NCBI GenBank assembly: GCA_017441385.1
Contig: JAFRXY010000043.1
Location: 62,001-126,000 of the forward strand
Source: Clostridia bacterium
GTDB taxonomy: Bacteria > Bacillota > Clostridia > Oscillospirales > Acutalibacteraceae
Reading direction: 5' to 3'
DNA length: 64,000 nucleotides
Part shown: positions 8,543 through 18,187 of the stretch, one piece after another
Layout: every line of letters starts with the position of its first letter
Numbering within the stretch: the stretch's first letter is position 1
Made by a program: the position numbers and the translations under genes
Notes under the pieces: model-generated
What the model was told of the DNA's origin: nothing
The model's input: the letters and a program-made list of their open reading frames with translations, nothing else
The model's database searches: none

Positions 8543-9376
8543 ATGGTACTGGACTTCTATCTGGACGATCTGATCAAGGACGCTCTCAAAGAAGACATCA
8601 ATTATATTGACACGACCGCCGACCTTGTTATTCCCGAGAATCAGCGCGGCAAGGCTTATTTCGTCGCCAAGGCCTCCGGCGTGCTCTGCGGCATTGACGC
8701 GGCCATGCGGGTATTCCGGCTGCTGGACGACAGTTTTGAATGCGACGTACACTTCCGCGACGGAGACAAACTTTCAAAAGGCGACGTGATCTGCGAATTT
8801 TCCGGCAACATGCGCTGTCTGCTGAAAGGGGAGCGCACCGCGCTGAATCTGATTCAGCACTTGTCCGGCATTGCGACCGAAACCGCCCGCTGTGTCGATA
8901 TCGTCAAAGGCACCAAGGCGGCGATTACCGACACACGCAAGACCCTTCCCGGACTGCGTGCTATTCAGAAGTACGCTGTCACGGTGGGCGGCGGCAAGAA
9001 TCACCGCTACAATCTCAGCGACGGCGCCATGCTCAAGGACAACCACATCGACGCATGCGGAGGCATTGCCGGAGCGGTCAGCACGCTGCGTTCCAAGCTG
9101 GGGCATATGGTGAAAATCGAAGTGGAAACCCGCAATCTGGACGAAGTCAGGCAGGCGCTGGAATCTGGCGCTGACATCATTATGCTGGACAATATGGACT
9201 GCGCAACCATGAAGGATGCAGTCGCTCTGGTCGGCGGCAAAGCATTGCTGGAAGCCTCCGGGGGAATAACCCACGACACACTCCGCGAAGTCGCCGAGAC
9301 AGGCGTGGATATTATTTCCATCGGCGCTCTCACCCATTCCGTGCAGGCATTTGACATTTCCATGAGAATTTCTTAA
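8543..9376 (+). CDS. nadC: Nicotinate-nucleotide diphosphorylase (quinolinate phosphoribosyltransferase)
   Basis: 277 residues. NadC decarboxylates quinolinate and transfers it to PRPP, giving nicotinate mononucleotide and closing the de novo branch begun by NadB and NadA. Family marks are DTRKTLPGLR, YAVTVGGGKNHRYNLSDG and MLKDNHI, which carry the substrate-binding Arg, His and Lys residues, then EVETRNLDE, IMLDNMD and SGGI of the barrel. The start has GGGAGT upstream and lies 35 bp after nadB. A LexA-fold regulator gene follows after 35 bp on the same strand, with no terminator between, so the four genes probably form one transcript. Confidence 0.96.
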   Translation: MVLDFYLDDLIKDALKEDINYIDTTADLVIPENQRGKAYFVAKASGVLCGIDAAMRVFRLLDDSFECDVHFRDGDKLSKGDVICEFSGNMRCLLKGERTALNLIQHLSGIATETARCVDIVKGTKAAITDTRKTLPGLRAIQKYAVTVGGGKNHRYNLSDGAMLKDNHIDACGGIAGAVSTLRSKLGHMVKIEVETRNLDEVRQALESGADIIMLDNMDCATMKDAVALVGGKALLEASGGITHDTLREVAETGVDIISIGALTHSVQAFDISMRIS

Positions 9377-9411
9377 CCTTCCGGAGTGATTGAAAAAGGG
9401 ATGATTTTGAT

Positions 9412-10098
9412 TTGAAGACACAGAAGTCCGAAAGCCAAAAGCAAAAGGCCGCGCAGATTGGCGCACGAATAAAAAAAACACGCAAAGCCGCAGGACTTTC
9501 ACTTCAGGAAGTAGCCGAACGGCTCAACCGTGATTACGGAGCGAACATCAACAAGGGAATGCTCTCCAAATACGAAAACGGCATTCATGAGCCTTCCGCA
9601 GGCACAGTCTACTGTCTGGCGAATATCTTCGGGATTTCCCCCGAATACATCACCTGCAAAACCGACATTCCGAATGATTCCGATACGGTGGATACCAACG
9701 CTGAAACAGCGAGTCTGATAACCGTATATGCAAGGTTCAATCCCTGCGACGGCGGCGAAATCGAAGCAGGAACCGTCGAATTCATTCCGTCCGGATGGCT
9801 TGCCGGAGGACATGAATTTTTCGGGCTGCGGATCAAAGGGAGCGAGCTTGCGCCAAGATATTACGACGGAGATATCGTGATTATTGAGCGAAGAAGCAAG
9901 GTACCCGGAGACCGCGTCGGTCTGGTCAGCATCGGCGCCGGAAACGCGTTTCTCTGCCATGTCGTCAGGAAGCGGAACGGCAAGGCGATCATTCCGCTTA
10001 ACCGTAAATGGAAGGAGAAGTTTTACACCACCGAGCAGCTGGAAGAATCCGACGTCCGCATTATCGGTTCCGCCGTTCAGGTTCGGAGGATGGAATAA
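9412..10098 (+). CDS. HTH (XRE) plus S24-like regulator with degenerate protease site
   Basis: 228 residues. Residues 15-80 form a Cro/CI helix-turn-helix (LSLQEVAERLN, KGMLSKYENGIHEPSAGT). Residues 130-228 have the LexA/CI S24 fold with HEFFGLRIKG, YYDGDIVII and PGDRVGLV. In active S24 peptidases the loop reads G-D/N-S-M-x-P; here it reads GSELAP (143-148), so the nucleophile position is Glu145. The region where the catalytic Lys is expected reads AFLCHVV without Lys. The protein is thus predicted to bind DNA but not to self-cleave. The start is TTG with AAAGGG upstream. It sits 35 bp after nadC and is closed by a strong terminator. It may regulate the nad operon or unrelated genes; the sequence does not tell. 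Confidence 0.85.
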   Translation: MKTQKSESQKQKAAQIGARIKKTRKAAGLSLQEVAERLNRDYGANINKGMLSKYENGIHEPSAGTVYCLANIFGISPEYITCKTDIPNDSDTVDTNAETASLITVYARFNPCDGGEIEAGTVEFIPSGWLAGGHEFFGLRIKGSELAPRYYDGDIVIIERRSKVPGDRVGLVSIGAGNAFLCHVVRKRNGKAIIPLNRKWKEKFYTTEQLEESDVRIIGSAVQVRRME

Positions 10099-10115
10099 TT
10101 TTAGCAATAAAATGG

Positions 10116-10166
10116 CCCCGCTTGTCATCAGAGCAATTTGCTCTTCTTTGCAAGCGGGGAATTTTG
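10116..10166 (+). terminator. Terminator of the nad-regulator operon
   Basis: CCCCGCTTG (10116-10124) pairs with CAAGCGGGG (10151-10159). The loop contains a second small hairpin (GAGCAA/TTGCTC). An ATTTTG tract follows. Confidence 0.85.
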
Positions 10167-10240
10167 TCATCAATCAGTCATTCTTCACTTGAAAAAAATC
10201 ATTTATCATACCCTCTATCATCCATTCAATCAGTTGACCG

Positions 10241-10696
10241 CTATTTGTTCAGATCTGCGTTGATTTCCTTGATTCTGGCGCGATACACAAAATACATGGC
10301 GACCCAGATGGAAGCGTAAATTCCGGCGAAAATGCCGAGGTAACTGAGAATGCCGCTGAGGGAGTGCTCCGTCCAGTAGCAGACGTAGGCAATGGGAATC
10401 ATAGTGCAGGCTGAGAGAAGAAAGTTGATACCGCTCTGGACTGCGAGATTCAGCCTTTCGCTCTCCCAGATGACCGACATAGCGGCAAAAACCATGCCCA
10501 TGACGCCGCAGAGCAGGAACTGAATGATGACGGCGGCAATTTCGCTGCCGAACTGCTCCGCCATTTCGGGAACAACAGCGGAATAACTTCCATTGCCGAA
10601 GCCCAGCGAAGTAAAAATGGAGATGGCGTAGCCGATGGTCACGCCGATGGGGAATCCGATGAGTCCTCTGAGTAATGCTTTTTTCATGGTTTTCAA
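10241..10696 (-). CDS. DUF3021 family membrane protein
   Basis: 151 residues with four predicted membrane segments (about 8-30, 50-75, 85-108, 115-138) and a short basic C-terminus. The order of helices and the pairing with a LytTR gene immediately upstream are typical of the DUF3021/LytTR two-gene modules of Firmicutes, in which the membrane protein is thought to hold or inhibit the DNA-binding partner. The start ATG at 10696 has AAAGGATTTG upstream on the minus strand. It lies 44 bp after the LytTR gene in the same transcript. The function in this organism is inferred only from the pairing. Confidence 0.8.
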   Translation of the reverse strand: MKTMKKALLRGLIGFPIGVTIGYAISIFTSLGFGNGSYSAVVPEMAEQFGSEIAAVIIQFLLCGVMGMVFAAMSVIWESERLNLAVQSGINFLLSACTMIPIAYVCYWTEHSLSGILSYLGIFAGIYASIWVAMYFVYRARIKEINADLNK

Positions 10697-10739
10697 ATCC
10701 TTTCTTTCATTAAACGCAGCTTATTGCATGCTTCTGTTG

Positions 10740-11189
10740 TCAAATGCCCAGAATTTTCTTGATTTCGGACACATATCTGCGGGAAACAAATGTGGTGTCG
10801 CCGTTCTTCATCCTGACCTGTATGGTGCCGGCGAAGCTGAGATCGAAATTGGCGGTCTTGCTGAGATTGATGATTTCCGAGTTGGAAATGCGGGCAAACT
10901 TCCTGCCGGCGAGTCTTTCCTCCGCCTGATAGAGCCGCATCCGCAGCCGGTAGGTGCCCTTGTCGGTCACGGCCAACACCTTCTGATTCTCGGCATACAC
11001 GCGGTAAATCTCATCCGGCGAAATGATTTCCGCCTGCTCCTCATTGAATCCCGTGATAATCTCGGAGCCGCTTTCCTTTGTTTCTTTCAGTTTCTTTACT
11101 GCTTCGCTTACCTCATCGGTAATTTCAGCGGTGTGGATGACAGCCAGCGGTTCGGTGTACGCACTGTCCAGCCTGATTTCTACTTTCAA
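10740..11189 (-). CDS. LytTR-domain DNA-binding protein paired with DUF3021
   Basis: 149 residues. The C-terminal half is a LytTR domain: RVYAENQKVLAVTDKGTYRLRM, then the AEERLAGRKFARISNSEIINLSKT region and FVSRRYVSEIKKILG at the end. There is no receiver domain, as usual for the stand-alone type that accompanies DUF3021 proteins. The frame runs to 11282, but the TTG at 11189 has GGGAGGG seven bases before it and gives the standard length, so it is chosen; the extra upstream residues would overlap the promoter. It is first gene of a two-gene unit. Many such pairs are autoregulated, which is an inference here. Confidence 0.85.
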   Translation of the reverse strand: MKVEIRLDSAYTEPLAVIHTAEITDEVSEAVKKLKETKESGSEIITGFNEEQAEIISPDEIYRVYAENQKVLAVTDKGTYRLRMRLYQAEERLAGRKFARISNSEIINLSKTANFDLSFAGTIQVRMKNGDTTFVSRRYVSEIKKILGI

Positions 11190-11222
11190 TGTCTTTCCCT
11201 CCCTTCGTTTGATGGCAGGTTT

Positions 11223-11251
11223 ATTATACGCCTCTCCCCTGTAATCCGCAA
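11223..11251 (-). promoter_or_regulatory. Promoter of the LytTR-DUF3021 unit
   Basis: On the minus strand TTGCGG (11251-11246), 17-bp spacer, perfect TATAAT (11228-11223), about 35 bp before the chosen TTG start. This placement supports the short form of the LytTR protein. Confidence 0.7.
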
Positions 11252-11303
11252 CCGTTTTTATACAGTCGGTCGTTTCCGGCATATAAACGGTCTTTTTCGG
11301 GCA

Positions 11304-11343
11304 GAAAAAAACAGGCAGACGGAAAGGAATTCCGTTTGCCTGT
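11304..11343 (-). terminator. Terminator of the Ala-rich protein gene
   Basis: ACAGGCAGACGGAA (11311-11324) pairs with TTCCGTTTGCCTGT (11330-11343), one G-T wobble in 14 bp, and is followed on the minus strand by a run of T. Confidence 0.85.
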
Positions 11344-11372
11344 CTGTCGGTAAAAATGCAGAAGATGAAAAA

Positions 11373-11945
11373 TTACTTCTTGGTGGCGGCGTTGATGGCG
11401 TTGATGGCTGCCTGAGCTGCCATTTCCGCCTGAGCTGCCTGTGCCGCTGCCTTCTTGGCAAGCTCTTCCTTGGCAAGAGCTTCCTTCTTGGCCTGCTCGG
11501 CTGCCGCGACGGCCGCGAGTCTTTCTCTCTCGGCTTCTTCGGCTCTCTTGATGGCTTCCTGCATCTGCTGTGCTTCCTGAATCTTCTGGGTAGCGGCCAG
11601 CTTGGCGGCCTCGATAGCTGCCTTGACCTTTGCGGCGGCAATGGCTTCGGCCTGCTCCGCCTTCTTCTCGGAAACAACCGCGTTGACCTTGGACTCGTCG
11701 GCGACCTTCTTGGCGACCTTGGCTTCCTTGATCTTCTTTCTTGCGTTCTCCGCTTCCTCGTCCTCGTAAGGAATCGGCAGAATGATCGGCTCCTCCTGCT
11801 CGTCCTCGATCTCGACTTCCTTTGCCTTTCTGGCTCTCATCTCGGCGAGAATGGCCTCTTCATCCTCTTCCTCATAGGGAATCGGCAGAACGATCGGCGG
11901 CAGGTCTTCTTCATCATCATAAGGGGTGGGAATAAACTGAGACAT
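11373..11945 (-). CDS. Ala/Glu/Lys-rich coiled-coil protein with duplicated PIPYE motif
   Basis: 190 residues. The acidic N-terminal part contains LPPIVLPIPYEEED at about 15-28 and a second copy EEPIILPIPYEDEE at about 51-64. From about residue 70 to the end the sequence is a nearly uninterrupted Ala-rich heptad-like helix (AEQAEAIAAAKVKAAIEAAKL type), ending in NAATKK. No signal peptide, membrane helix or Cys. I do not recognise a named family. The coiled coil suggests a structural or scaffolding role, and the repeated PIPYE segments look like short binding motifs; both are inference. Strong RBS (GGAGG), own promoter and terminator show a stand-alone gene. The C/G-ending codon bias matches highly expressed genes nearby. 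Confidence 0.75.
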   Translation of the reverse strand: MSQFIPTPYDDEEDLPPIVLPIPYEEEDEEAILAEMRARKAKEVEIEDEQEEPIILPIPYEDEEAENARKKIKEAKVAKKVADESKVNAVVSEKKAEQAEAIAAAKVKAAIEAAKLAATQKIQEAQQMQEAIKRAEEAERERLAAVAAAEQAKKEALAKEELAKKAAAQAAQAEMAAQAAINAINAATKK

Positions 11946-11973
11946 AATAGGTTTCCTCCATTTATATATTTTT

Positions 11974-11995
11974 TACATGTTTTCAATAACATGTA
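11974..11995. repeat. Inverted repeat in the leader of the Ala-rich protein gene
   Basis: TACATGTT (11974-11981), six-base spacer, AACATGTA (11988-11995). It lies between the candidate promoter and the start codon, where it could be an operator or an RNA hairpin. Confidence 0.55.
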
Positions 11996-12013
11996 CGAAT
12001 AATCTCTTTCCTT

Positions 12014-12042
12014 ATTTTATCATAGATATGAATTCAGTGCAA
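12014..12042 (-). promoter_or_regulatory. Promoter of the Ala-rich protein gene
   Basis: On the minus strand TTGCAC (12042-12037), 17-bp spacer, TAAAAT (12019-12014), about 70 bp before the ATG. Confidence 0.6.
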
Positions 12043-12134
12043 TAAACAATTGAATTTTTATAATATTTTGTAAGCTCTCACAATAAAGAAACTTTGCAAG
12101 ACAAGCCAGTTATGCAAGTCGCACATTCAAGCCG

Positions 12135-12175
12135 TTCAAAAACGGTGCTGTCGAAGAAGTATCGGCAGCACCGTT
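12135..12175 (-). terminator. Terminator of groESL
   Basis: AACGGTGCTG (12141-12150) pairs with CAGCACCGTT (12166-12175); read on the minus strand it is followed by TTTTTG. It lies 35 bp beyond the groEL stop. Confidence 0.85.
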
Positions 12176-12209
12176 CTATTAAATCTATTGACTGTCTGCC
12201 GCGATGTGA

Positions 12210-14160
<1,951 letters not shown>

Positions 14161-14239
14161 ACTGTATATCTTCCTTTCGCTGCGATAAATCGCAATTATC
14201 TTTACAGAGGCTTTGCGTTTTTCAAATCGGCAAAGTCTG

Positions 14240-14266
14240 TTAGCACTCTCGTTCCCCGAGTGCTAA
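14240..14266 (-). promoter_or_regulatory. CIRCE operator (HrcA site) of groESL
   Basis: Perfect TTAGCACTC, nine-base spacer, GAGTGCTAA. This is the canonical HrcA-binding inverted repeat and it sits directly downstream of the -10 box, so repression of groESL by HrcA is expected. hrcA itself is not in the window. Confidence 0.97.
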
Positions 14267-14271
14267 CTAGT

Positions 14272-14299
14272 ATTATAATACGTTTGCAAAAAAAATCAA
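14272..14299 (-). promoter_or_regulatory. Promoter of groESL
   Basis: On the minus strand TTGATT (14299-14294), 16-bp spacer, perfect TATAAT (14277-14272), followed within 6 bp by the CIRCE element. Confidence 0.8.
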
Positions 14300-14395
14300 G
14301 ACCTTTTCGCCAGAAAAAAACTATTTTACAATTTTTTCATAATAGCTGTATTATATCCCGATGGTATTAATTATTTGTTAATTTTATTTTGACTA

Positions 14396-14424
14396 TTGAC
14401 CTTAATTTTGTTATGTGGTATCAT
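14396..14424 (+). promoter_or_regulatory. Promoter of triad 2
   Basis: TTGACC (14396-14401), 17-bp spacer, TATCAT (14419-14424), about 54 bp before the lipoprotein ATG. It is back to back with the groESL promoter. Confidence 0.6.
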
Positions 14425-14477
14425 CAATAAGATATGTTTTGTCAATTATTCAGCCGGAGAGGGAGTATTCATTCTTT

Positions 14478-15086
14478 ATGATTTCAAAATCAAGCAAGGC
14501 AGTTGCGTTTGTTATTGCCGCTCTTACATTATTTATTTTCAGCAGCTGTAATTTTAACACCACGGTCATCACAAGTGCCGAAAAACCCGAAAAGGTAATT
14601 GTTGCTTTTTTTTCGTCGTTAAAGCAAAAGAATTACAATGACTGCGACAAACTGTTTTTTGATAAATTTACGATTCAAGTCACCACCTCCTCGGGAAAAT
14701 CCTTTACGGACAAGCTGGTCAACTGCTATATTGACAATCTTGACTATGAGCTTGTGGGCGAGTCCGAGATCAGCGGCATCAACGCTAAACAAAAAATGAA
14801 GATTACTACATTCAGCAAAGCCGCTTTTTTCGAGTGGCTTAAGAAAAATAAAACTAAAATTGAAAGAAATTATCTGACCGAGATGAAAATTACGGAAGTT
14901 GACCGTCAGAACACAGAAGCAATGTGCGACCTGCTTCTGTATGCCATCGATCATTATTCCGAAAACATCTCGCTGACCACTTCCGAAATAGAAGTCTCCT
15001 TTCGTTTCAGAAACAATAAATGGCTGATTGTCGGCGACCAGAATCTGGTCGAAGCAATTTACGGAGGAATTTCAGATGAACAATAA
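14478..15086 (+). CDS. Lipoprotein of triad 2 (NTF2/DUF4878-like)
   Basis: 202 residues. The N-terminus is a lipoprotein signal: MISKSSK, a hydrophobic stretch AVAFVIAALTLFIF, then SSC with the lipidated Cys at about residue 23. The mature part starts with a short flexible segment and KPEKVIVAFFSSLKQKNYNDCDKLFF, followed by a mixed alpha/beta region rich in Lys, Thr and Ser and a C-terminal NNKWLIVGDQNLVEAIYGG. This is the NTF2/DUF4878-like pattern and is distantly similar to the truncated protein at 1-542. The frame opens at 14415, but the ATG at 14478 gives the signal peptide. It overlaps the next gene by 11 bp. Role unknown; presumably tethered outside the membrane next to the glycosidase. 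Confidence 0.75.
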   Translation: MISKSSKAVAFVIAALTLFIFSSCNFNTTVITSAEKPEKVIVAFFSSLKQKNYNDCDKLFFDKFTIQVTTSSGKSFTDKLVNCYIDNLDYELVGESEISGINAKQKMKITTFSKAAFFEWLKKNKTKIERNYLTEMKITEVDRQNTEAMCDLLLYAIDHYSENISLTTSEIEVSFRFRNNKWLIVGDQNLVEAIYGGISDEQ

Positions 15087-16083
15087 TAACAGATCGGCAT
15101 CTGTAAAAGTCATGTCATTCTTTCTGAGTCTGATCATGATACTGAGTTTATGTCTGTTGGCGTTTTCTCCTGCTTCTTCGGTAAAGCATATCAACATGAA
15201 GGTTGACTTTGCGTCTTCTTTCGTAAACAACCAGACAAATGAGTTTATTGCCGAACTGTCCGGAACAGCGGGCATCAAAGCGCTGCCCTATGACTTTACC
15301 GCTCCTTATAAAAAGCCCAAAGAAGCCAACTATTATACAGAGGGCGACAAGGTTTGCTACAAGGACAACACAATTGAAGTGCAGTGCTGGAGAGAAAAGA
15401 GAGTATTATACGGCGCATCGGCATTTTTTGCCGACGTGAAAATCAAGCATCCTTCCCAATTCCGCAAGCAATGGTCCAACGGTGATTACAATTCCATCAA
15501 GCGGCAGCTGCCTTCCACCATGTTTGCAAACTCCAACGGCGTGGTGGGTATGTCGGCTGATTTTTACAAATTCAGAAGATACGGGGTAATCGTCCAGTAC
15601 GGAATGGTACTGTGCGATAAGCGGTGCGGACATCCGCTGGACGTTCTTGTGGTGGATTACGAGGGCAATTTCCATATCTGGGACGATAAGGAACTCAGCA
15701 GCCATATAAGCAAAAACGGCGCTGACGACATCATGCTTTCCTTTACATTCGGGCCGGCTCTGGTTATCGACGGGAAAGTTACAAAAATTTCTGGCAGACG
15801 GTATAAGGATCATTCGCTCGGAGAATTGGAACAGGTCGTCGGAAGGGCTGCCATCGGTCAGCTGGGCGAACTTCACTATCTTCTCTGCACCGTAAGCAAG
15901 CCCGGCATGACATGCCAGGATATTGCAGATCTCATGGGAGAAAAAGGCTGTATCAATGCCTATAATTTTGACGGCGGTCAGTCCGGTACGCTTATGTTTA
16001 ACGGACAGGTCTATAATGAGATTGCTTACAGGGGTGTTGAAAGACCTATGAGCGACATTATTTATTTTGCTTCTGCGGAATAG
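15076..16083 (+). CDS. Secreted or membrane-anchored NAGPA-type phosphodiester glycosidase, triad 2
   Basis: 335 residues: a short basic start, one hydrophobic segment at about 11-32 (signal anchor), then the same exported domain as the protein at 1611-2942. Shared blocks include the start of the domain (NTIEVQCWREKR versus DTIEVKCWREKR), KHPSQFRKQ, NGVVGMSADF, YGVIVQYG, SFTFGPALV, AAIGQ and the signature NFDGGQSGTL followed by MSDIIYFAS. Family members hydrolyse sugar phosphodiesters; both paralogs have Gln after DGG, where the family commonly has Gly. GGAGG precedes the ATG by eight bases; a longer frame from 15028 lacks such a site. It overlaps the lipoprotein gene and precedes the Lgt-like gene, so gene order differs from triad 1. 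Confidence 0.8.
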   Translation: MNNNNRSASVKVMSFFLSLIMILSLCLLAFSPASSVKHINMKVDFASSFVNNQTNEFIAELSGTAGIKALPYDFTAPYKKPKEANYYTEGDKVCYKDNTIEVQCWREKRVLYGASAFFADVKIKHPSQFRKQWSNGDYNSIKRQLPSTMFANSNGVVGMSADFYKFRRYGVIVQYGMVLCDKRCGHPLDVLVVDYEGNFHIWDDKELSSHISKNGADDIMLSFTFGPALVIDGKVTKISGRRYKDHSLGELEQVVGRAAIGQLGELHYLLCTVSKPGMTCQDIADLMGEKGCINAYNFDGGQSGTLMFNGQVYNEIAYRGVERPMSDIIYFASAE

Positions 16084-16103
16084 ATGGATCGGAGGTATTT
16101 GAT

Positions 16104-17261
16104 TTGGATGATCAGTTGATGCTGATATATAACGGGATAGTAATTAGCTGGTTTGCGTTTTTTGTATCCGTAGGATGTTTACTCGGTATTGTCGTTTCCT
16201 GTATTCTGCGATTGGTTCAGAGAAAAAGCGTTTCCGACGTATTCATTGTTACTATGCTCTCGGTTCCTCTCGGTTTGTTTTTCGGCAGGATCCTCTACTG
16301 CTTGTTTTCCAACGAACTCCTTTCCGGCTTTGATGAATATATCAATCTCACCAACGGAGGCTTTGGATTATTCGGAGTTATGCTGGGCGTTTTCTTCGCC
16401 GTGGTGATTGCCTGCAAGGTATTCAGCTGCGGGCAGGTAGGAGAACTGCTGGATTGCATTGTTCCCGGCGGCACTCTTGCAATTACTATCGGAAGGTTCG
16501 CCACTCGCTTTACGACATCCGAAATAGGATATCCGGTGGATTTTAAACTATTCACTGTATACGATGTGAAAGAAAATGTATACAATCTTGCCATCTTTGA
16601 TCTTGACGGAACCTTTGAGGCAATCATTCTCATTATATGTCTTTTCACATTCTTTTATACCAGACACAAAAAAGCCTCACCAGGGCTTACTTCATTGGTC
16701 ATGCTTGCCCTGCACGGAACAAATCAGGTTCTGATGGACAGTATGCGGGCGGATCCCCTTATGCTGGGCATCAACAATTTCATAAAGATTTCCCAGATCA
16801 TCGGAATACTCTGCTGCATTTCGATTCTTGTCTATTTTATGATTATCTCCGCCAAAAAAGACAGATTCAGCAAATTCCACATGATATCCATTCCGATTAT
16901 TCTCGTTTCCATTTTCCTTGGTGTAATGGGTGAATACCGTGTCGGCAGCACCAATTATATCAGCAAACATCTGCTTATGCTTCTGGGGATGCTGATGCTC
17001 GACTGGCTGACGCTTGTCTTTGCATTCAAATCAGTCACTGTCAGACAAACTGACGCCGTTGAAGCAAAAAGCCAAAGTCAGGCGTATTCGCGGCAGGAAA
17101 TCCCGGAGCCGGTACAGAGATACCCCAACGGAAGCCACAGCAGAACGTCCTCCCGCAACAACGGTTTTTACAGCGAGGAGAGCGGCAGCAACAGCAGCAA
17201 CGGCAATAGGAAGATTGATTATGAGAACCTGAAACATGAGCTTGACAAGCTAAATATCTAA
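16104..17261 (+). CDS. Lgt-like polytopic membrane protein, triad 2
   Basis: 385 residues with seven or eight membrane segments up to about residue 315, then a hydrophilic tail rich in Ser, Asn, Arg and Gln. The Lgt plan is visible: IVISWFAF near the start, NGGFGLFGVMLG, GR at 130-131 (RFATRFTTSE) and HG-x2-Q-x3-D at 204-212, then RADPLMLG, which resembles the R-T-D-S-L stretch of Lgt. The His/Gln/Asp trio has exactly the same spacing as in the paralog at 596-1618 and replaces Tyr/Arg/Glu of true Lgt. The start is TTG with GGAGG eight bases upstream; no ATG in frame fits. The stop codon touches the left end of a 179-bp repeat element. Substrate unknown. Confidence 0.75.
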   Translation: MDDQLMLIYNGIVISWFAFFVSVGCLLGIVVSCILRLVQRKSVSDVFIVTMLSVPLGLFFGRILYCLFSNELLSGFDEYINLTNGGFGLFGVMLGVFFAVVIACKVFSCGQVGELLDCIVPGGTLAITIGRFATRFTTSEIGYPVDFKLFTVYDVKENVYNLAIFDLDGTFEAIILIICLFTFFYTRHKKASPGLTSLVMLALHGTNQVLMDSMRADPLMLGINNFIKISQIIGILCCISILVYFMIISAKKDRFSKFHMISIPIILVSIFLGVMGEYRVGSTNYISKHLLMLLGMLMLDWLTLVFAFKSVTVRQTDAVEAKSQSQAYSRQEIPEPVQRYPNGSHSRTSSRNNGFYSEESGSNSSNGNRKIDYENLKHELDKLNI

Positions 17262-17440
17262 GAGCCTGTTCAGAATCTCTCCACGCACGTCTGGCTGGCT
17301 TCTTTTCCACCATATTTTGCCAAAATCCTCGTTAATACACAAAGTATTGCCTGCGATTTTGGCTTCATCTGGCGAAAAATCTGCAAGCTGAACTTTGTTC
17401 AGCTACGCCATCCGCACACGCGGAGATTCTGAACAGTCTC
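17262..17440. repeat. 179-bp MITE-like element, copy 1
   Basis: Begins GAGCCTGTTCAGAATCTC and ends with its imperfect inverse GAGATTCTGAACAGTCTC, flanked on both sides by TAA. The interior folds as a series of hairpins: GCCAAAATC/GATTTTGGC enclosing AATAC/GTATT, AGCTGAAC/GTTCAGCT, and TCCGC/GCGGA. A second copy of the same length lies at 21752-21930. No open frame of note. Looks like a non-autonomous terminal-inverted-repeat element or a mobile structured RNA; its left end abuts the stop codon of the Lgt-like gene. Confidence 0.8.
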
Positions 17441-17460
17441 TAAGAACGATATTCACTGAA

Positions 17461-17511
17461 AAAACCTTTGATGTCAATCAGTCTATTGCTGACTTCAAAG
17501 GTTTTTATCTA
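17461..17511 (+). terminator. Terminator-like hairpin after triad 2 and the repeat
   Basis: AAAACCTTTGA (17461-17471) pairs with TCAAAGGTTTT (17495-17505) and is followed by TTATCT. It probably terminates the triad 2 transcript, which would then include the repeat element. Confidence 0.7.
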
Positions 17512-17534
17512 TCTTCAGCAGAAAGGGAAATACA

Positions 17535-18179
17535 ATGACATACAAAGGCGTTATTTTCGACATGGACGGAGTGCTGGTAGACAGCGAGAAACTGTATATG
17601 CGGTTCTGGCAGGAGGCGGCGGCGCGGCAGGGCTTTGAAATGACAAAGGAAATGGCACTCAGCCTCCGCAGCAATTCGCCCGAAGCGGCCATTCCGAAAT
17701 TTCTTGGATGGTTCGGAGAATCGGCGGAGTATTATGCGATACGCCAGCTGAGAAGAAAACTCATGGCTGATTATATTGACAAGAACGGGGTTGAAATGAA
17801 ACCCGGGACAAAGGAAATTCTTGAATATTTAAGGCAAAAGGGAATCAAAACCGCGCTTGCCACCGCATCGCCAGTCCAGCGGGCCAAGCACTACCTTGAA
17901 CCGCACGGGTTATTTGAATCATTTGACGCGGTGGTCAGCGGCGCAACCATTCAAAGAAGCAAGCCGGCACCCGATATCTATCTGGAAGCCGCCCGGCTTC
18001 TCGGCCTTTCCCCCTGCGAATGTATCGCCGTGGAGGATTCGCCTTCCGGAATTGTGTCGGCGAAGACCGCCGGGTGCTTCACCGTGATGGTGCCGGATTT
18101 ATCCCGGCCGGACGAACAGGATATGAAAAGCATTGACTTCCTCGCGGAAGAGCTGACGGACATCATGAAACTGATATAA
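17535..18179 (+). CDS. HAD-superfamily phosphatase, beta-phosphoglucomutase-like
   Basis: 214 residues with all four HAD motifs: DMDGV at 9-13 containing the nucleophile and acid/base Asp, TASPV (motif II), K at SKPAPDIY (motif III) and EDSPSG (motif IV). The helical cap is inserted after motif I, the class of beta-phosphoglucomutase and small sugar-phosphate phosphatases. The exact substrate cannot be read; the protein belongs to the same subfamily as the one at 22791-23456. The ATG follows GAAAGGGAA. It stands just downstream of a repeat element and a terminator, and converges on sigK with only eight bases between stops. Confidence 0.88.
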   Translation: MTYKGVIFDMDGVLVDSEKLYMRFWQEAAARQGFEMTKEMALSLRSNSPEAAIPKFLGWFGESAEYYAIRQLRRKLMADYIDKNGVEMKPGTKEILEYLRQKGIKTALATASPVQRAKHYLEPHGLFESFDAVVSGATIQRSKPAPDIYLEAARLLGLSPCECIAVEDSPSGIVSAKTAGCFTVMVPDLSRPDEQDMKSIDFLAEELTDIMKLI

Positions 18180-18187
18180 TCCCATTC

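Noticed and set aside
10635-12002. 455-codon plus-strand frame across the LytTR and Ala-rich genes.
   Set aside because: Leu/Cys/Gly-rich translation typical of the reverse of Ala/Lys-rich coding DNA; LytTR and coiled-coil genes on the minus strand have promoters, ribosome sites and terminators.
17262-17440. 179-bp element as a riboswitch for the HAD gene.
   Set aside because: A terminator-like hairpin separates it from that gene, and a second copy lies upstream of an unrelated gene; terminal inverted repeats fit a mobile element better.
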